From assembly GCA_963576725.1 (NCBI GenBank), contig OY755243.1, positions 36,059,846-36,123,845 of the forward strand: a stretch of 64,000 nt of DNA, given 5' to 3'. Positions 12,213 through 23,893 of the stretch are shown here, piece after piece. Position numbers and translations under genes: made by a program. Each line of letters begins with the position of its first letter. Positions within the stretch are counted from its first letter, which is position 1. Origin of the DNA: Azorinus chamasolen. Its lineage: Eukaryota > Mollusca > Bivalvia > Cardiida > Solecurtidae. The notes beneath the pieces were generated by a model. The model did not search any database and was not told the origin of the DNA. It was given only the letters and a program-made list of their open reading frames with translations.

Positions 12213-12706
12213 AACAAGAGGGCCTTGATGGCCCTGATTTAGCTCACCAAAAATTCAGAGGAGAATATTTTCAAAATTTTCACTATAATATGTTTCTATT
12301 GAAAAATGGCCACCCCTGGAGTTGGGCCAAATTTTGACTCCAGGGGCATAATTTATATAACTTTTGTAGAAGACCTGAACATGATTCTATGTGCCAAAAA
12401 TGAAAACTGAGAACCTTCCAGTTTCAGAGGAGAAGATTTTCAAAGTTTTCACTATGTTTTTATTGAAAACTGTCCTTCCCTTGGGCGGGGCCAATTTTGA
12501 CCCCAGAGGCATAATTTATATAACTTTTGTAGAGGACCTGAGCATAATGCTATTATGCCAAAGATGAAAGCTGAGAATCCTGTAGATTCAGAGGAGAAAT
12601 TTTTTAAAGGTTCAAATTGTTGACTACGGACAAAGCACGATGGACGACGGACACCAGGCAATCACAAAAGCTCACCCTGAGCACTTTGTGATCTGGTGAG
12701 CTTAAA
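12213..12706 (+). mobile_element. Tandem-core element, GCTCACC family, short copy
   Basis: AACAAGAGGGCCTTGATGGC begins it; GAGCACTTTGTGATCTGGTG then AGCTTAAAA ends it. Only about two and a half 165-bp units are present, against eight to ten in the copies at 7.5 and 17.5 kb. It lies 166 nt from the exon 9 donor. Confidence 0.75.
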
Positions 12707-12871
12707 ACAGTGATAATCAAAATAAATGGGTGGCAGAATTATTTTTCTTGTACCAATCCTACCATTTACTTTGAATTTCTAGAAGATAGAAAAAATAAAT
12801 GTTTTAAATGTCACTTGATCAATAATAGTTATCAGGCACTAACAAAGTATGAGGCACTAGGAAGTACATAC

Positions 12872-13001
12872 AGTGTTTGTCTTTCTCCTCCCCAACACCA
12901 TCCACCTTATTGTCCTTGCTGACCCTTAGAGCTTTACCAGTCATCACACAGTAGAACATCACCTGGCAGTCCTTGTCGTACTTCCATCTCTCATACTCCC
13001 A
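12872..13001 (-). CDS. Exon 9: linker and first beta-trefoil repeat
   Basis: 130 nt from a TTTCTTCAG acceptor to a GTATGT donor, phase 0 in and one base left over. It begins with WEYERWKYDKDCQVMFYCV and continues TGKALRVSKDNKVDGVGEEK. The pattern of a hydrophobic strand, a basic loop, then K-D-K-V-G with an acidic turn is the first of six similar units. Function unknown. Confidence 0.88.
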
Positions 13002-13092
13002 CTGAAGAAATCAGAGTCCCAGATAAGAGAAGTAAGCTTTAACCTTTACCTGATGAATATTCATGGCAGACTCAATCCATTATGAATATTAA

Positions 13093-13342
13093 TTAACCCT
13101 TCGCTTGCTATTCACGTCAATATACCTACCTGTAAATAGTGAAGACCCAGATGAGACAGCTCCTGCAGGAGCTGTCTCATCAGGGTCTGCACTATTTACA
13201 AGTCGATTGTGCAACCAGTGCACTCCACAGCAGTGATTGCACAGCGAAATACGTGTACACAGTGAAGATATATGTAACTATACAACAGGGCATGAGTAAA
13301 GAAGGAGAAATGTATTTTAAAATTCAGCAAGAGAAGGGTTAA
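13093..13342. mobile_element. C-type palindromic MITE (TTAA)
   Basis: TTAACCCTTCGCTTGCTATT at the left, CAGCAAGAGAAGGGTTAA at the right. The central arms are perfect (ATGAGACAGCTCCTGCAGGA turning into its complement). A near-identical copy lies at 58.7 kb. An open frame across it is fortuitous. Confidence 0.8.
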
Positions 13343-14573
13343 TTAACTTGTTTTCTTATATTGCTATAAAACTAAACAAATATATTGCTGTGTCAAACAA
13401 TAGAATATATTCCATGAGCATATAGACCAGAGCCTGATTAGACGGCTCCTACAGAAGCCGTCTGATCTGGGTCTATTCTGCTTGCTAAGGTGTCAAAAGG
13501 TGTAGCAATCAATTAAGAACTAACGCTTTGCTCTATGTATACGCCTTTCTATGTCTTTGTAAAACAGAGTAGACCAAGATCAGATGACTCCTATAGAAGT
13601 CGTCTGATCAGGGTCTGCTCTGTTTGCTTATGGAATAATATAGATCTAGTTTTACAGTTTCTGTTTGGCAAAAGTTTCATGTGTGTTAATATGCCATTTT
13701 ATGAATATTCATAGAGTAGAGGCTTACACAGTTCACAGGAATATTTTCGTCATTTCTTCACAAAACCAATTGCTGCGACTACTTGTTAGATTCATCTCAA
13801 AAAGACAATTCTAACAAGCAGTACGGATTTGATGAAGAATTCGGGATTTGCACATCTAAAATACTCCACAATTTGGAGCTCAGTGACTACTAGATGTTAG
13901 ATGATACTAGATGCAGTATGCAGCATACACATACTGCAGTAAAAAACATGGCAACAAATGTCTAGTTCATCATTAAACAATCACAGAAAAGGAATACATG
14001 TATACTAAACCCTTATTTCGCTAACCGCGACAGAGAGATTTTACTGTATCTTATCAGAATTCAAGCTGTTTGACACTTCATCGATAATTTATCAAGTCTG
14101 CATACATAATGTAAGTAAATTTTCAACAGATTTTAGCAGTCATAATTTTTTTCAGAACCATAAGGGTTAATGATGCTAGCTAAAACACTTTCAATCCGGG
14201 AAACATATGCACTGTCATTTGCAAACAGTTTAGACCATGATCAGAGGGTTCCTAGAAGAGTCCTCTGATCAGGGTCTGCACTGTTTGTCATTCAAAATCC
14301 TCTAGTATGTTTAAGCCTTTCCTACATAGTGGACTTTACACTGATACACTATTCCACTCTAAAAATTCAATGTTGCAAGGGCTAATATCCACCAAGACAC
14401 ACATTGAGAACATTCAGCCAGATAGTTATTAATCTTAAACCCATTATTTTCCCCCAATGACAGGGAGACAAAAACAGAGATGGAACATTTTTTTTAATGT
14501 TAAAAGATGCATCTTGTATCATTGCATGGGTAGATTACTGTACAAAACATATATATATATATTGCTAACGTAC

Positions 14574-14664
14574 ATTGCGTTTCTCTAGTATATCATCCAT
14601 GTACTCATCCTGTACTCGTAACTCCCGGACAATTTTCGAATCATCCTCTCCCTCATCCAACCAT
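14574..14664 (-). CDS. Exon 8: PLAT 2 closing strand and linker
   Basis: 91 nt with a CTGTTACAG acceptor and a GTACGT donor. The first base completes the Lys codon. WLDEGEDDSKIVRELRV is the conserved C-terminal signature of a LOXHD1 PLAT repeat. It is followed by an acidic linker (QDEYMDDILEKRN) before the beta-trefoil part. Confidence 0.92.
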
Positions 14665-14688
14665 CTGTAACAGAACACATGATATTTA

Positions 14689-14986
14689 TTAACCCTTATC
14701 CTGTTATGTACATTCTAACTGGCATTTACAAACAGTTTTGATCCAGATGAGATGTCGATGACTCAGCATTGAATATTTATGTAAGAAATAATAACTGCAT
14801 AAATATTTATTAGCTGAGCTTCTATGATGTAAAATTTTCAAGGGAATGTTTTGGTTTGACTAAAACTGTTAAATCAGATCTATATCATGTCATAAGCAAA
14901 CTGAGAAGACCCTACAGGAGCTGTCTGATCTGGGTCTACTCTGTTTGCAAATGTGTGAAAAGGCCTGTATGTGAGGGACAGGTTAA
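14689..14986. mobile_element. Composite MITE (TTAA)
   Basis: TTAACCCTTATCCTGTTATG opens it and GTGAGGGACAGGTTAA closes it. The left 70 nt belong to the GATCCAGATGAGATG family and the right part is A-type in reverse (CAGGAGCTGTCTGATCTGGG). It appears to be a join of two families, 25 nt upstream of the exon 8 acceptor. Confidence 0.5.
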
Positions 14987-15588
14987 GGGACCAAATCATT
15001 TGTTGAATGTGTATAGATTCTGATAATGTCTTTGGGCATAATTCTATTCTGTACTTTTCCTGAAAAAATCTATGTCAACAGTTTAGATCGAAATAAGACG
15101 TGTAAAGGCTAGGCATTTTATTAGGGACCAAGATTATCTTGACTTAAACCTTTATCTGATGAATATCAATGTAAGAATATCATGAACATTTCTTAACTGG
15201 ATAATGGCATATGAAGATATGACTATTTAGCCATAGCAAAAACTGTAGAATACCAACAAGCAAATTCAATGAATTGATATCCCTCCCCAAACAAATGCTG
15301 GCCTCACGCAAAAAAGAGACGTTACTCTGGTAATTGTAATGGAATCCGTTACAAAATATCCCCCAAACAATATGGACAACATGTATTGATGAGCAAAATA
15401 TCTTAATTTTAACCAGTCACAGGCCATCATCTGGTTACCATGGCAACCAATACTTTTGAAACACCTGCCATTAAGTTTGGAGTATGCATATACCCCTACT
15501 TACCAATTTTCAACAAAATCTAATAATATCTAAATTTCGACCAATTAGAGCCCATCATTTGGTTACCATAGCAACATTTTAAAAAACA

Positions 15589-15939
15589 ACTAGAAAATTG
15601 TGTCTGTAAGACACAACGATGCCCCGCGGTAGTGCTTGCCTAGCTGCACGTAAAGTTCCTAAGTCATTTGACCTTGACCTTGGGCTTGCAGGCAGCATGG
15701 GCTGGGTGTGCAATGAAAATATGGATGGTGGTTAATGTGTATATGCAATTCCATGCCAATAGCTACAGTCAGTACAGTGGTTAGTGAGATATGACAACAA
15801 AACTACTGTGACAACCAAATGCACATGCCAACTGCACTTAAAAGCGTGACAGACTGACAGACGGATGGATGGACAGACAGACAGACAGGCAGGTGCAAAA
15901 CATACTGCCCCCTGACTATTATCAACGGGGACATAAAAA
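15589..15939 (+). mobile_element. Tandem-core element, GATGCCCC family, single unit
   Basis: ACTAGAAAATTGTGTCTGTA opens, with hairpin and GATGCCCCG, and TCAACGGGGACATAAAAAT closes. It carries just one core unit plus the GACAGACAGACAG tail, so it is a minimal copy of the middle element in the 7-10 kb nest. Confidence 0.75.
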
Positions 15940-16030
15940 TTGAATGTACATCTGCATGTACTATTCATTTAAAGTTTCATAAGTTTCTGACTGAGAAATG
16001 TGTCGGACAAGTTCACGGCATAAGAATAAG

Positions 16031-16904
16031 AACATAAGAAATGTCAAAACGACATCAAACCGGGTTTTCCTTCACTATTAACTAGTGATTTCTAAGTTCA
16101 AAGGGGCATAACTCCCAGATAAATTGCAGAAGGAAAAATCCCCGACAATATGCACATCTACATATTGTGTCTATACTACATACAAGGTTTTATGAAATTC
16201 TGTTGAACAGTTTAACCCATTCCCTAATATCGACGGCTTTCGACGACTCTGTAAAAGTCACTTTGTGAAACCATTGTGATAAATAGGGCATTTGCTCCTA
16301 TAGGAACAAATGCTCTATTTATCACAATGGTTTCAAACTACAAATTCTAAAATTTTCCTTTTCTCTACTTAATGCTCCTTTTCAGTAGATTCATTCAAAG
16401 AGGTTGTATCTAAAAAATAGTCTATGAGGTAAAGGGTTAAGAGGAGTTGCGCTTACAAGGATAGGGTCAAAAGACCTAGTGATTTCTAAGTTCAAAGGGG
16501 CATAACTCCTAGAAAAATTGAAGATGGATAAATTCCCGACAATATGCACATCTACATATTGTGTTCTTGCTACATACAAGATTTTATGAAATTCTGTTGA
16601 CCAGTTGAAGAGGAATTGCTCTTAACAATGATATGGTCAAAAGACCTAGTGATTTCTAAGTTCAAAGGGGCATAACTCCTAGAAAAATTGCAGAAGGAAA
16701 ACTTCCCGAAAATATGCACATCTACATATTGTGCCCTTGCTACCTGCAAGGTTCTATGAAAATCTGTTGAACAGTTTCAGAGGAGTTGTGCTTACAAGAT
16801 TGGCAGTCGCCCGCTCATCTGCCCGCCCGCCCGTCTGCCCACCCAACTGCAGCCGTACATCACCATTTCAATAACCGGATTTTCCGTGGAAAACCTGGTT
16901 AAAA
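16031..16904 (+). mobile_element. Tandem-core element with AACCGGGTTTTCC ends
   Basis: Hairpin ATGTCAAAACGACAT followed by AAACCGGGTTTTCC. The complementary GGAAAACCTGGTTAAAA is at the right. Three units of about 180 bp carry TTCAAAGGGGCATAACTCC. A B-type MITE has inserted into the first unit. Confidence 0.7.
16212..16440. mobile_element. B-type MITE nested in tandem unit
   Basis: TTAACCCATTCCCTAATATC and GAGGTAAAGGGTTAA ends around the usual fold-back. Flanks GTTGAACAGT and GAGGAGTTG rejoin into the host repeat unit, where an intact unit reads TTGAACAGTTTCAGAGGAGT. The insertion therefore duplicated or used TTAA. Confidence 0.85.
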
Positions 16905-17516
16905 ATTTAATTGTAACGAAATCCATTGCAAAATATTCCCCAAACGAAATGGTCAACAGGTATTGATGAACAAAATATCTGAATTTCAAACGATCAAAGG
17001 CCATCACTGGGTAACCATGGCAACCAGCACTTTGCCATTAAGATTGGGGTTCCCATCTACCACTTCTTACCAATTTTCAGCAAAATCACTTAATATCTAA
17101 ATTGTAACAATTTAGAGGCCACCACACCATTACCATGGCAACCAAATCTTTCAAAAACAGCTCTGACTGAGTTTGGGGTACCCATGTACCCCTAAATACC
17201 AATTTTTCAGCAAAATCAAACAATATCTAAATTTTGACCAATCAGAACCCACAATTCCATTACCATGGCAACCAATACTTTAGAAACACCTACCAATCGA
17301 TTAGGAGAACGAAAATATCCTGACATACCAATTTTCAGCAAAATCGAACAATATTATAAATTTTGTCAAACAATATCTAAATTTCGACCAGTCACAGCCC
17401 AGCATTCAGTTACCAATACATTGAAAACACGTTCCAATCAATACACAGTACTGAAATATCCCGTGATAAATTTCGACCAATCAGAGCCCGCCATTTGGTT
17501 ACTTTAGCAATTTTAA

Positions 17517-19305
17517 ACAAGAGGGCCAGAATGGCCCTGATATCACTCACTAGACAATCAAAGAAGAAGATTTTAAAAAATTTCAATATATGTTTCTATA
17601 GAAAACTGACCATCCCTGGGGCGGGGCCAATTTTGACCCAAGGGGCATAATTTATAAAACTTTTGTAGAGGACCTGAACATGATGCTATATGCAAAATAT
17701 GAAAGCTGAGAACCTTCCAGTTTCAGGAGAAGATTTTCAAAGTTTTTACTATTTCTATTGAAAACTTACCACCCCTGGGGCGGGGCCAATTTTGACCCCA
17801 GGGGCATAATTTATATAACCTTTGTAGAGGACCTGGACATGATGCTATGTGCCAAATATGGAAGCTGAGAACCTTCCAGTTTCAGAGGAGAAGATTTTCA
17901 AAGTTTTACAACATGTTTCTATAGGAAACAAGGCACCCCTGGGGTGGGGCCAATTTTGACCCCAGGGGCATTATTTATGTAACTTTTGTAGAGCACCTAA
18001 ATATGATGCTATGTGTCAAATATGAAAGCTAAGAAACTTCTGGTTTCAGAGGAGAAGATTTTCAAAGTTTTCACTATATGTTTTCTATTGAAAACTTACC
18101 AGCCCTGGGGCAGGGCCAATTTTGACTCCAGGGGCATAATTTATATAACTTTTGTAGAGGACCTGAACATGATGCTATCTGCCAAATATGACAGCTGAGA
18201 ACCTTCCAGTTTCAGAGGAGAAGATTTTCAAAGTTTTAACCATATGTTTCTATTGAAAACTGGCCACCCCTGGGGCGGGGCCAATTTTTATCCCAGGGGC
18301 ATAATTTATATAACTTTTGTAGAGGACCTGAACATGATGCTATATGCCAAATATGACTGCTGAGAACCTTCCAGTTTCAGAGGAGAAGATTTTCAAAGTT
18401 TTCACTATATGTTTCTATTGAAAACAGACCAGCCCTGGGGCGGGGCCAATTTTGACTCCAGGGGCATAATTTATATAACTTTTGTAGAGGACCTGAACAT
18501 GATGCTATCTGCCAAATATGACAGCTGAGAACCTTCCAGTTTCAGAGGAGAAGATTTTCAAAGTTTTAACCATATGTTTCTATTGAAAACTGGCCACCCT
18601 TGGGGCGGGCCCAATTTTTATCCCAGGGGCATAATTTATATAACTTTTGTAGAGGACCTGAACATGATGCTATATGCCAAATATGACAGCTGAGAACCTT
18701 CCAGTTTCAGAGGAGAAGATTTTCAAAGTTTTCACTATATGTTTCTATTGAAAACAGACCAGCCCTGGGGCGGGGCCAATTTTGACTCCAGGGGCATAAT
18801 TTATATAACTTTTGTAGAGGACCTGAACATGATGCTATCTGCCAAATATGACAGCTGAGAACCTTCCAGTTTCAGAGGAGAAGATTTTCAAAGTTTTAAC
18901 CATATGTTTCTATTGAAAACTGGCCACCCTTGGGGCGGGGTCAATTTTTATCCCAGGGGCATAATTTATATAACTTTTGTAGAGGACCTGAACATGATGC
19001 TATATGCAAATTATGACAGCTGAGAACCTTCCAGTTTCAGAGGAGAAGATTTTCAAAGTTTTCACTATATATTTCTATAGAAAACAAGGCACACCTGGGG
19101 CGGGGCCAATTTTGACCCCAGGGGCATAATTTATATAACTTTTGTAGAGGACCTACAGATGATGCTACATGCCAAAGATGAAAACTGAGAACCCTGTAGA
19201 TTCAGAGGAGAAGATTTTTGAAGGTTCAAATTTTTTAGGCGGGACGACGGACATCTGGCGATCCCAAAAGCTCACCCTGAGCACTTTGTGCTCAGGTGAG
19301 CTAAA
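17517..19305 (+). mobile_element. Tandem-core element, GCTCACC family, ten units
   Basis: ACAAGAGGGCCAGAATGGCC at the left, CTCACCCTGAGCACTTTGTG then CTCAGGTGAGCTAAAA at the right. About ten 165-bp units. In the middle, pairs of units (about 330 bp) alternate CCAGCCCTGGGG/GACTCCAGG with GGCCACCCTTGG/TATCCCAGG three times almost without change. Confidence 0.8.
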
Positions 19306-21643
19306 ACTAGAACTATCACTAAAGGTGATGAATACCCCCACACGACAGCCTTGATTGCAAATCCAAGTTTTGAACATGTAACAAGACCAAATAACAAAAA
19401 TACCCAAAGTTCAAATAGAGAAAATTCTGTAATGGCTAACACCAAACACAGGAAAATTGTGTCTTGCACATATACTATTCGTGTTTAGTATTTATGGCAA
19501 GTATCAATTTAATAAGTTTGAAAATGAAGGAGGAGTTTGTGACACCAACTCCCCATGTTTCATGCAAAAATGACAAAAAATATTCAAAGTTCAGGGGGGG
19601 ATGGCTGACCGTAAACACATGAAAATTGTGTCTTGCTCATCTGCTATTTGTGACTATTACGTATACCAAATATAAATTCAGTAACTTTAAAACTGAAGGA
19701 GGAGTTTGCGACACCAACTCCCCATATTACAAGCCAAAACAAGTATCAAGTGAATCAGGTTGAAAGTGAAGGAGTTCAAAGTACAGGATTTTGCCTGCCA
19801 ATTTCAAGACCAATTTCAAGGACAAAGGTCAAGGTCAAGGTCACAGAGACCTGAAATTTGTGTCTTGCACATATACTACTCCTGAGTAATATTTATGCCA
19901 AGTATCAAGTGAATCAGGTTGAAATTGAAGGAGGAGTTCAAAGTACAAGATTTTGCCTGCCAATTTCAAGGCCAAAGGTCAAGGTCAAGGTCACAGAGAC
20001 CTGAAATTTGTGTCTTGCACATCTACTACTCCTGAGTAACATTTATGCCAAGTATCAAGTGAATCAGGTTGAAATTGAAGGGGGAGTTCGCCGTACAAGA
20101 TTTTGCCTGTCAATTTTAAGACCAATTTCAAGGACAAAGGTCAAGGTCACAGAGATTTGAAATTTGTGTCTTGCACATCTACTACTCCTGAGTAACATTT
20201 ATGCCAAGTGTCAAGTGAATCAGGTTGAAAGTGAAGGAGGAGTTCGCCGTACAAGATTTTGCCTGCCAATTTTAAGACCAATTTCAAGGCCAAAGGTCAA
20301 GGTCAAGGTCACAGAGACCTGAAATTTGTGTCTTGCACATCTACTACTCCTGGGTAACATTTATGCCAAGTATAAAGTGAATCAGGTTGAAATTGAAGGA
20401 GGAGTTCAAAGTACAAGTTTTTGGCTGCCAATTTCAAGACCAATTTCAAGGACAAAGGTCAAGGTCAAGGTCACAGAGACCTGAAATTTGTGTCTTGCAC
20501 ATCTACTACTCCTGAGTAACATTTATGCAAAGTATCAATTGAATCAGGTTGAAATTGAAGGAGGAGTTTGCCGTACAAGATTTTGCCTGCCAATTTTAAG
20601 ACCAATTTCAAGGCCAAAGGTCAAGGTCAAGGTCACACAGACCTGAAATTTGTGTCTTGCACATCTACTACTCCTGAGTAACATTTATGCCAAGTATAAA
20701 GTGAATCAGGTTGAAATTGAAGGAGGAGTTCAAAGTACAAGATTTTGACTGCCAATTTCAAGACCAATTTCAAGGCCAAAGGTCAAGGTCAAGGTTACAG
20801 AGACCTGAAATTTGTGTCTTGCACATCTACTACTCCTGAGTAACATTTATGCCAAGTATCAAGTGAATCAGGTTGAAATTGAAGGAGGAGTTCAAAGTAC
20901 AAGATTTTGACTGCCAATTTCAAGACCAATTTCAAGGCCAAAGGTCAAGGTCAAGGTTACAGAGACCTGAAATTTGTGTCTTGCACATCTCCTACTCCTG
21001 AGTAACATTTATGCCAAGTATCAAGTGAATCAGGTTGAAATTGAAGGAGGAGTTCAAAGTACAAGATTTTGACTGCCAATTTCAAGACCAATTTCAAGGC
21101 CAACGGTCAAGGTCAAGGTCACAGAGACCTGAAATTTGTGTCTTGCACATCTACTACTCCTGAGTAACATTTATGCCAAGTATCAAGTGAATCAGGTTGA
21201 AATTGAAGGAGGAGTTCAAAGTACAAGATTTTGACTGTCAATTTCAAGACCAATTTCAAGGCCAAAGGTCAAGGTCAAGGTCACAGAGACCTGAAATTTG
21301 TGTCTTGCACATCTACTACTCCTGAGTAACATTTATGCCAAGTATCAAGTGAATCAGGTTGAAAGTGAAGGAGGAGTTCGCCGTACAAGATTTCGCCTGC
21401 CAATTTCAAGACCAATTTCAAGGCCAAAGGTCAAGGTCAAGGTCACAGAGACCTGAAATTTGTGTCTTGCACATCTACTACTCCTGATTAACAATTATGC
21501 CAAGTATCAAGTGAATCGGGTCGAAACTGAAGGAGGAGTTCACCGTACAAGATTTTGCAGACAGACCGCCCGACCGACCGACGACCGACCGACAGGCTGA
21601 TTCCAGTATACCCCCCTCAAACTCTGTTTGTGGGGGTATAAAA
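19306..21643 (+). mobile_element. Tandem-core element, ATACCCCC family
   Basis: AACTAGAACTATCACTAAAG with hairpin ATCAC/GTGAT, then GAATACCCCC. The right end is TGTGGGGGTATAAAAA. Ten or so units of about 160 bp contain TTGTGTCTTGCACATCTACT and CAAAGGTCAAGGTCAAGGTC. It starts where the previous element stops, with no spacer. Confidence 0.75.
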
Positions 21644-21905
21644 ATCAAAAGTAGGATGCACATTTGCATAAAACCAGCAATGTTCATGTGAAATTTCATT
21701 AGGACTGGATTATTTACTTACTGAGAAATGTGTCAGACAAATTCACGGTGGAAGAAAGAAGAAGAAGAAGAAAAGGAGTAAACACAATATGTACCCCCAC
21801 TTCGTTTGGGGACATAATAAGAATCAGAAGAAATTATAATAATAATAAGAAGAAACGGAGTAAACACAACATATCCCCCCCTTCGTTTGGAGGGCATATG
21901 AAACA
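21644..21905. repeat. Remnant right ends of tandem-core elements
   Basis: Two further right ends (TGTACCCCCACTTCGTTTGG with GGGGACATAATAAG, and TATCCCCCCCTTCGTTTGG with AGGGCATATG) with AAGAAGAAG tracts. The sequence runs to within 10 nt of the exon 7 donor. Confidence 0.5.
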
Positions 21906-21913
21906 GTACTTAC

Positions 21914-22074
21914 TTTCCACAGTAGAAGACATTTTCCTGGTTTGGTCTGAAGGGTGGTTCTCGAATCACAATTTTCTCCAGGAACCAACCAGACCCTGAT
22001 CCGGTGCCATCATGACCAACAATTATGCGTTTCAGATGACCCAGCGATACAGCCTCAACCTCAAATGAGTCCAT
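21914..22074 (-). CDS. Exon 7: C-terminal half of PLAT 2
   Basis: 161 nt from a CTACGCAG acceptor to a GTAAGT donor, leaving two bases. Visible motifs are MDSFEVEAVSLGHLKRIIVG, then HDGTGSGSGWFLEKIVI and NVFYCGK. This is the DsFeve-v-LG-l-ri-vghD-tg--sgWfLekivi block, ending in the FyCgkW that closes a PLAT repeat. The exon is cut by the intron inside the Lys codon before the Trp. Confidence 0.94.
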
Positions 22075-22138
22075 CTGCGTAGAAAACCTTGTATCATAGA
22101 GCTAGCATGGGGACATTACATGAGGCTATCTGATGCCA

Positions 22139-22533
22139 TTAACCCTTTATCTTATAACATTTATCACAGCCTTTGCAAACAGAGTAGACCAAGATCAGAT
22201 GACTCCTGTAGGAGTCAAGTGATCAGGAATTGCTGTTTGCTTATGGAATAATATAAATCCGATATAAATCAGAGTAGACTCGGATCAGACAGCTCCTATA
22301 GGAGTCTTCTGATCAGGGTCTGCTATGTTTGCTATTAAATAATAATATATCTGACTGGAAGTCATGTGACCACAGCTATTACATAATTTCAATACGTCAT
22401 CAATTGTTGATGACATATAGTTTGTTCTCGACAGTTTCTACCAATATCAAAACAAGCCATTATAAAACTTCAGCTAATAAATATTCATCATGTCATTATT
22501 CCTGACATGAATGTACAAAAGGGAAAATGTTAA
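22139..22533. mobile_element. A-type MITE with doubled hairpin
   Basis: TTAACCCTTTATCTTATAAC at the left and AAAAGGGAAAATGTTAA at the right. Two successive hairpins (GATCAGATGACTCCTGTAGG and GATCAGACAGCTCCTATAGG, each with its complement) suggest a MITE within a MITE. It lies 65 nt upstream of the exon 7 acceptor. Confidence 0.6.
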
Positions 22534-23893
22534 CAAAACTTTGATTTGTTAGTACTCAATAGAACAGCTCAACCCTTTATTCCATATACATGTACTGTAT
22601 ACCCCTTTTAATGCCTTTGCAAATAGAGTAGACCCTTATTTTGTAGGAGTTGTCTGATCAGGGCCTGCTCTATTTGCCATTGAAATAGTACAGGTATCAG
22701 CCTACAGTTTCCACCACCTGTCTCCAAGACTGATATTTATGCTATTAAAATTGAATGTTCAGTTTAGAGAGGTTGAACTGTAACTAATCACGTTATACAC
22801 TATCTGATGCTATTAGAATTCAAAGCAATATGGTCACTATTGAAAACTTAGAGCAGGTAAAAATCCATATAGCAAAAGACAACAACACAACAACAAGGGA
22901 GATAATTCACGAATGAGTGCTAGAGAGATGATTTGTATGACACACTACCTACTTATGACTAAGACATGTGCAAAATTACATGCATATTGAAATCTCTCAT
23001 TGGAAAATAAAAAGTTATGGCAGGACAAGCACCACTTTGATAACTATGTCGCGCTCACCACAAGCTGGCTCTCTGGTCAATTCAGGGGTGAGAATGGCTA
23101 TTTGTGAAAAAAGATGAAAATGTTCAGGGGGGGGTAAACCCCCCCCCCCCCCCCCCCCCCCCACGCAAAATGAAATATAGCTTTCCTGAGCACTTCAGGA
23201 GCCTTCTCCTGCATTTTTCACTTGGGTCTGTCATTCATGTGTTTTTTACAATTATACTTGAGTTGCATGCCATACATGATAAGCTGTATTTCAAGCAAAC
23301 CAGTTGTAGAACATGTCCATAATATTTACATTCAGTTTATTATTAGATCCATTCAACATTGCCAGATTAATTTATTGTCAATCACAAGCAATTAAAATTA
23401 ATTTATTGTCAATCACAAGCAATTAAAACTCACACGTTTTAAAAATGAAATCAAATGGAACTCGGTGATAACAGATAAAGATACAAAATTTGATTTAAAG
23501 TTGGCATGGTATTATAAGTTAACATTAGTTGACTTTCTAGACAAAGATCACCTTTTTATACACATTACAGTCACAATTTCTAGTCAAAGTTCACGTTCAA
23601 ACTCTGATTCTCATTACTTTTTTATGTCAAACCATCTTCTAATTCATTAAACTGGTTTATTATAACAAAATATAACTTTTCTGAATCAATACATCTTGAC
23701 CAGTTCCTTTAACATTACTATGAATAGCTACTGACAGGAGTACATTGTCCAGGGGGGCAATCGTCTGTAGGGCAATGGTCCTATGGGGCAATCACCCTAT
23801 GGGGCAGTTATCCGTACCCCATTGACAGACACAACTTTCTGGTGAATACTTGACATTACAGGTTTTTACCTGTGACTGGAAATCCGCTGTTTC

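Larger units (their letters stand above)
15360..17515. repeat. TACCATGGCAACCA tandem repeat, split by later elements
   Basis: Units of about 120-150 bp with TTACCATGGCAACCAATACT and CAGCAAAATCTAATAATATC occur at 15,360-15,580 and again at 16,910-17,510. The elements at 15.6 and 16.0 kb lie between. No termini were found for it. Confidence 0.6.
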
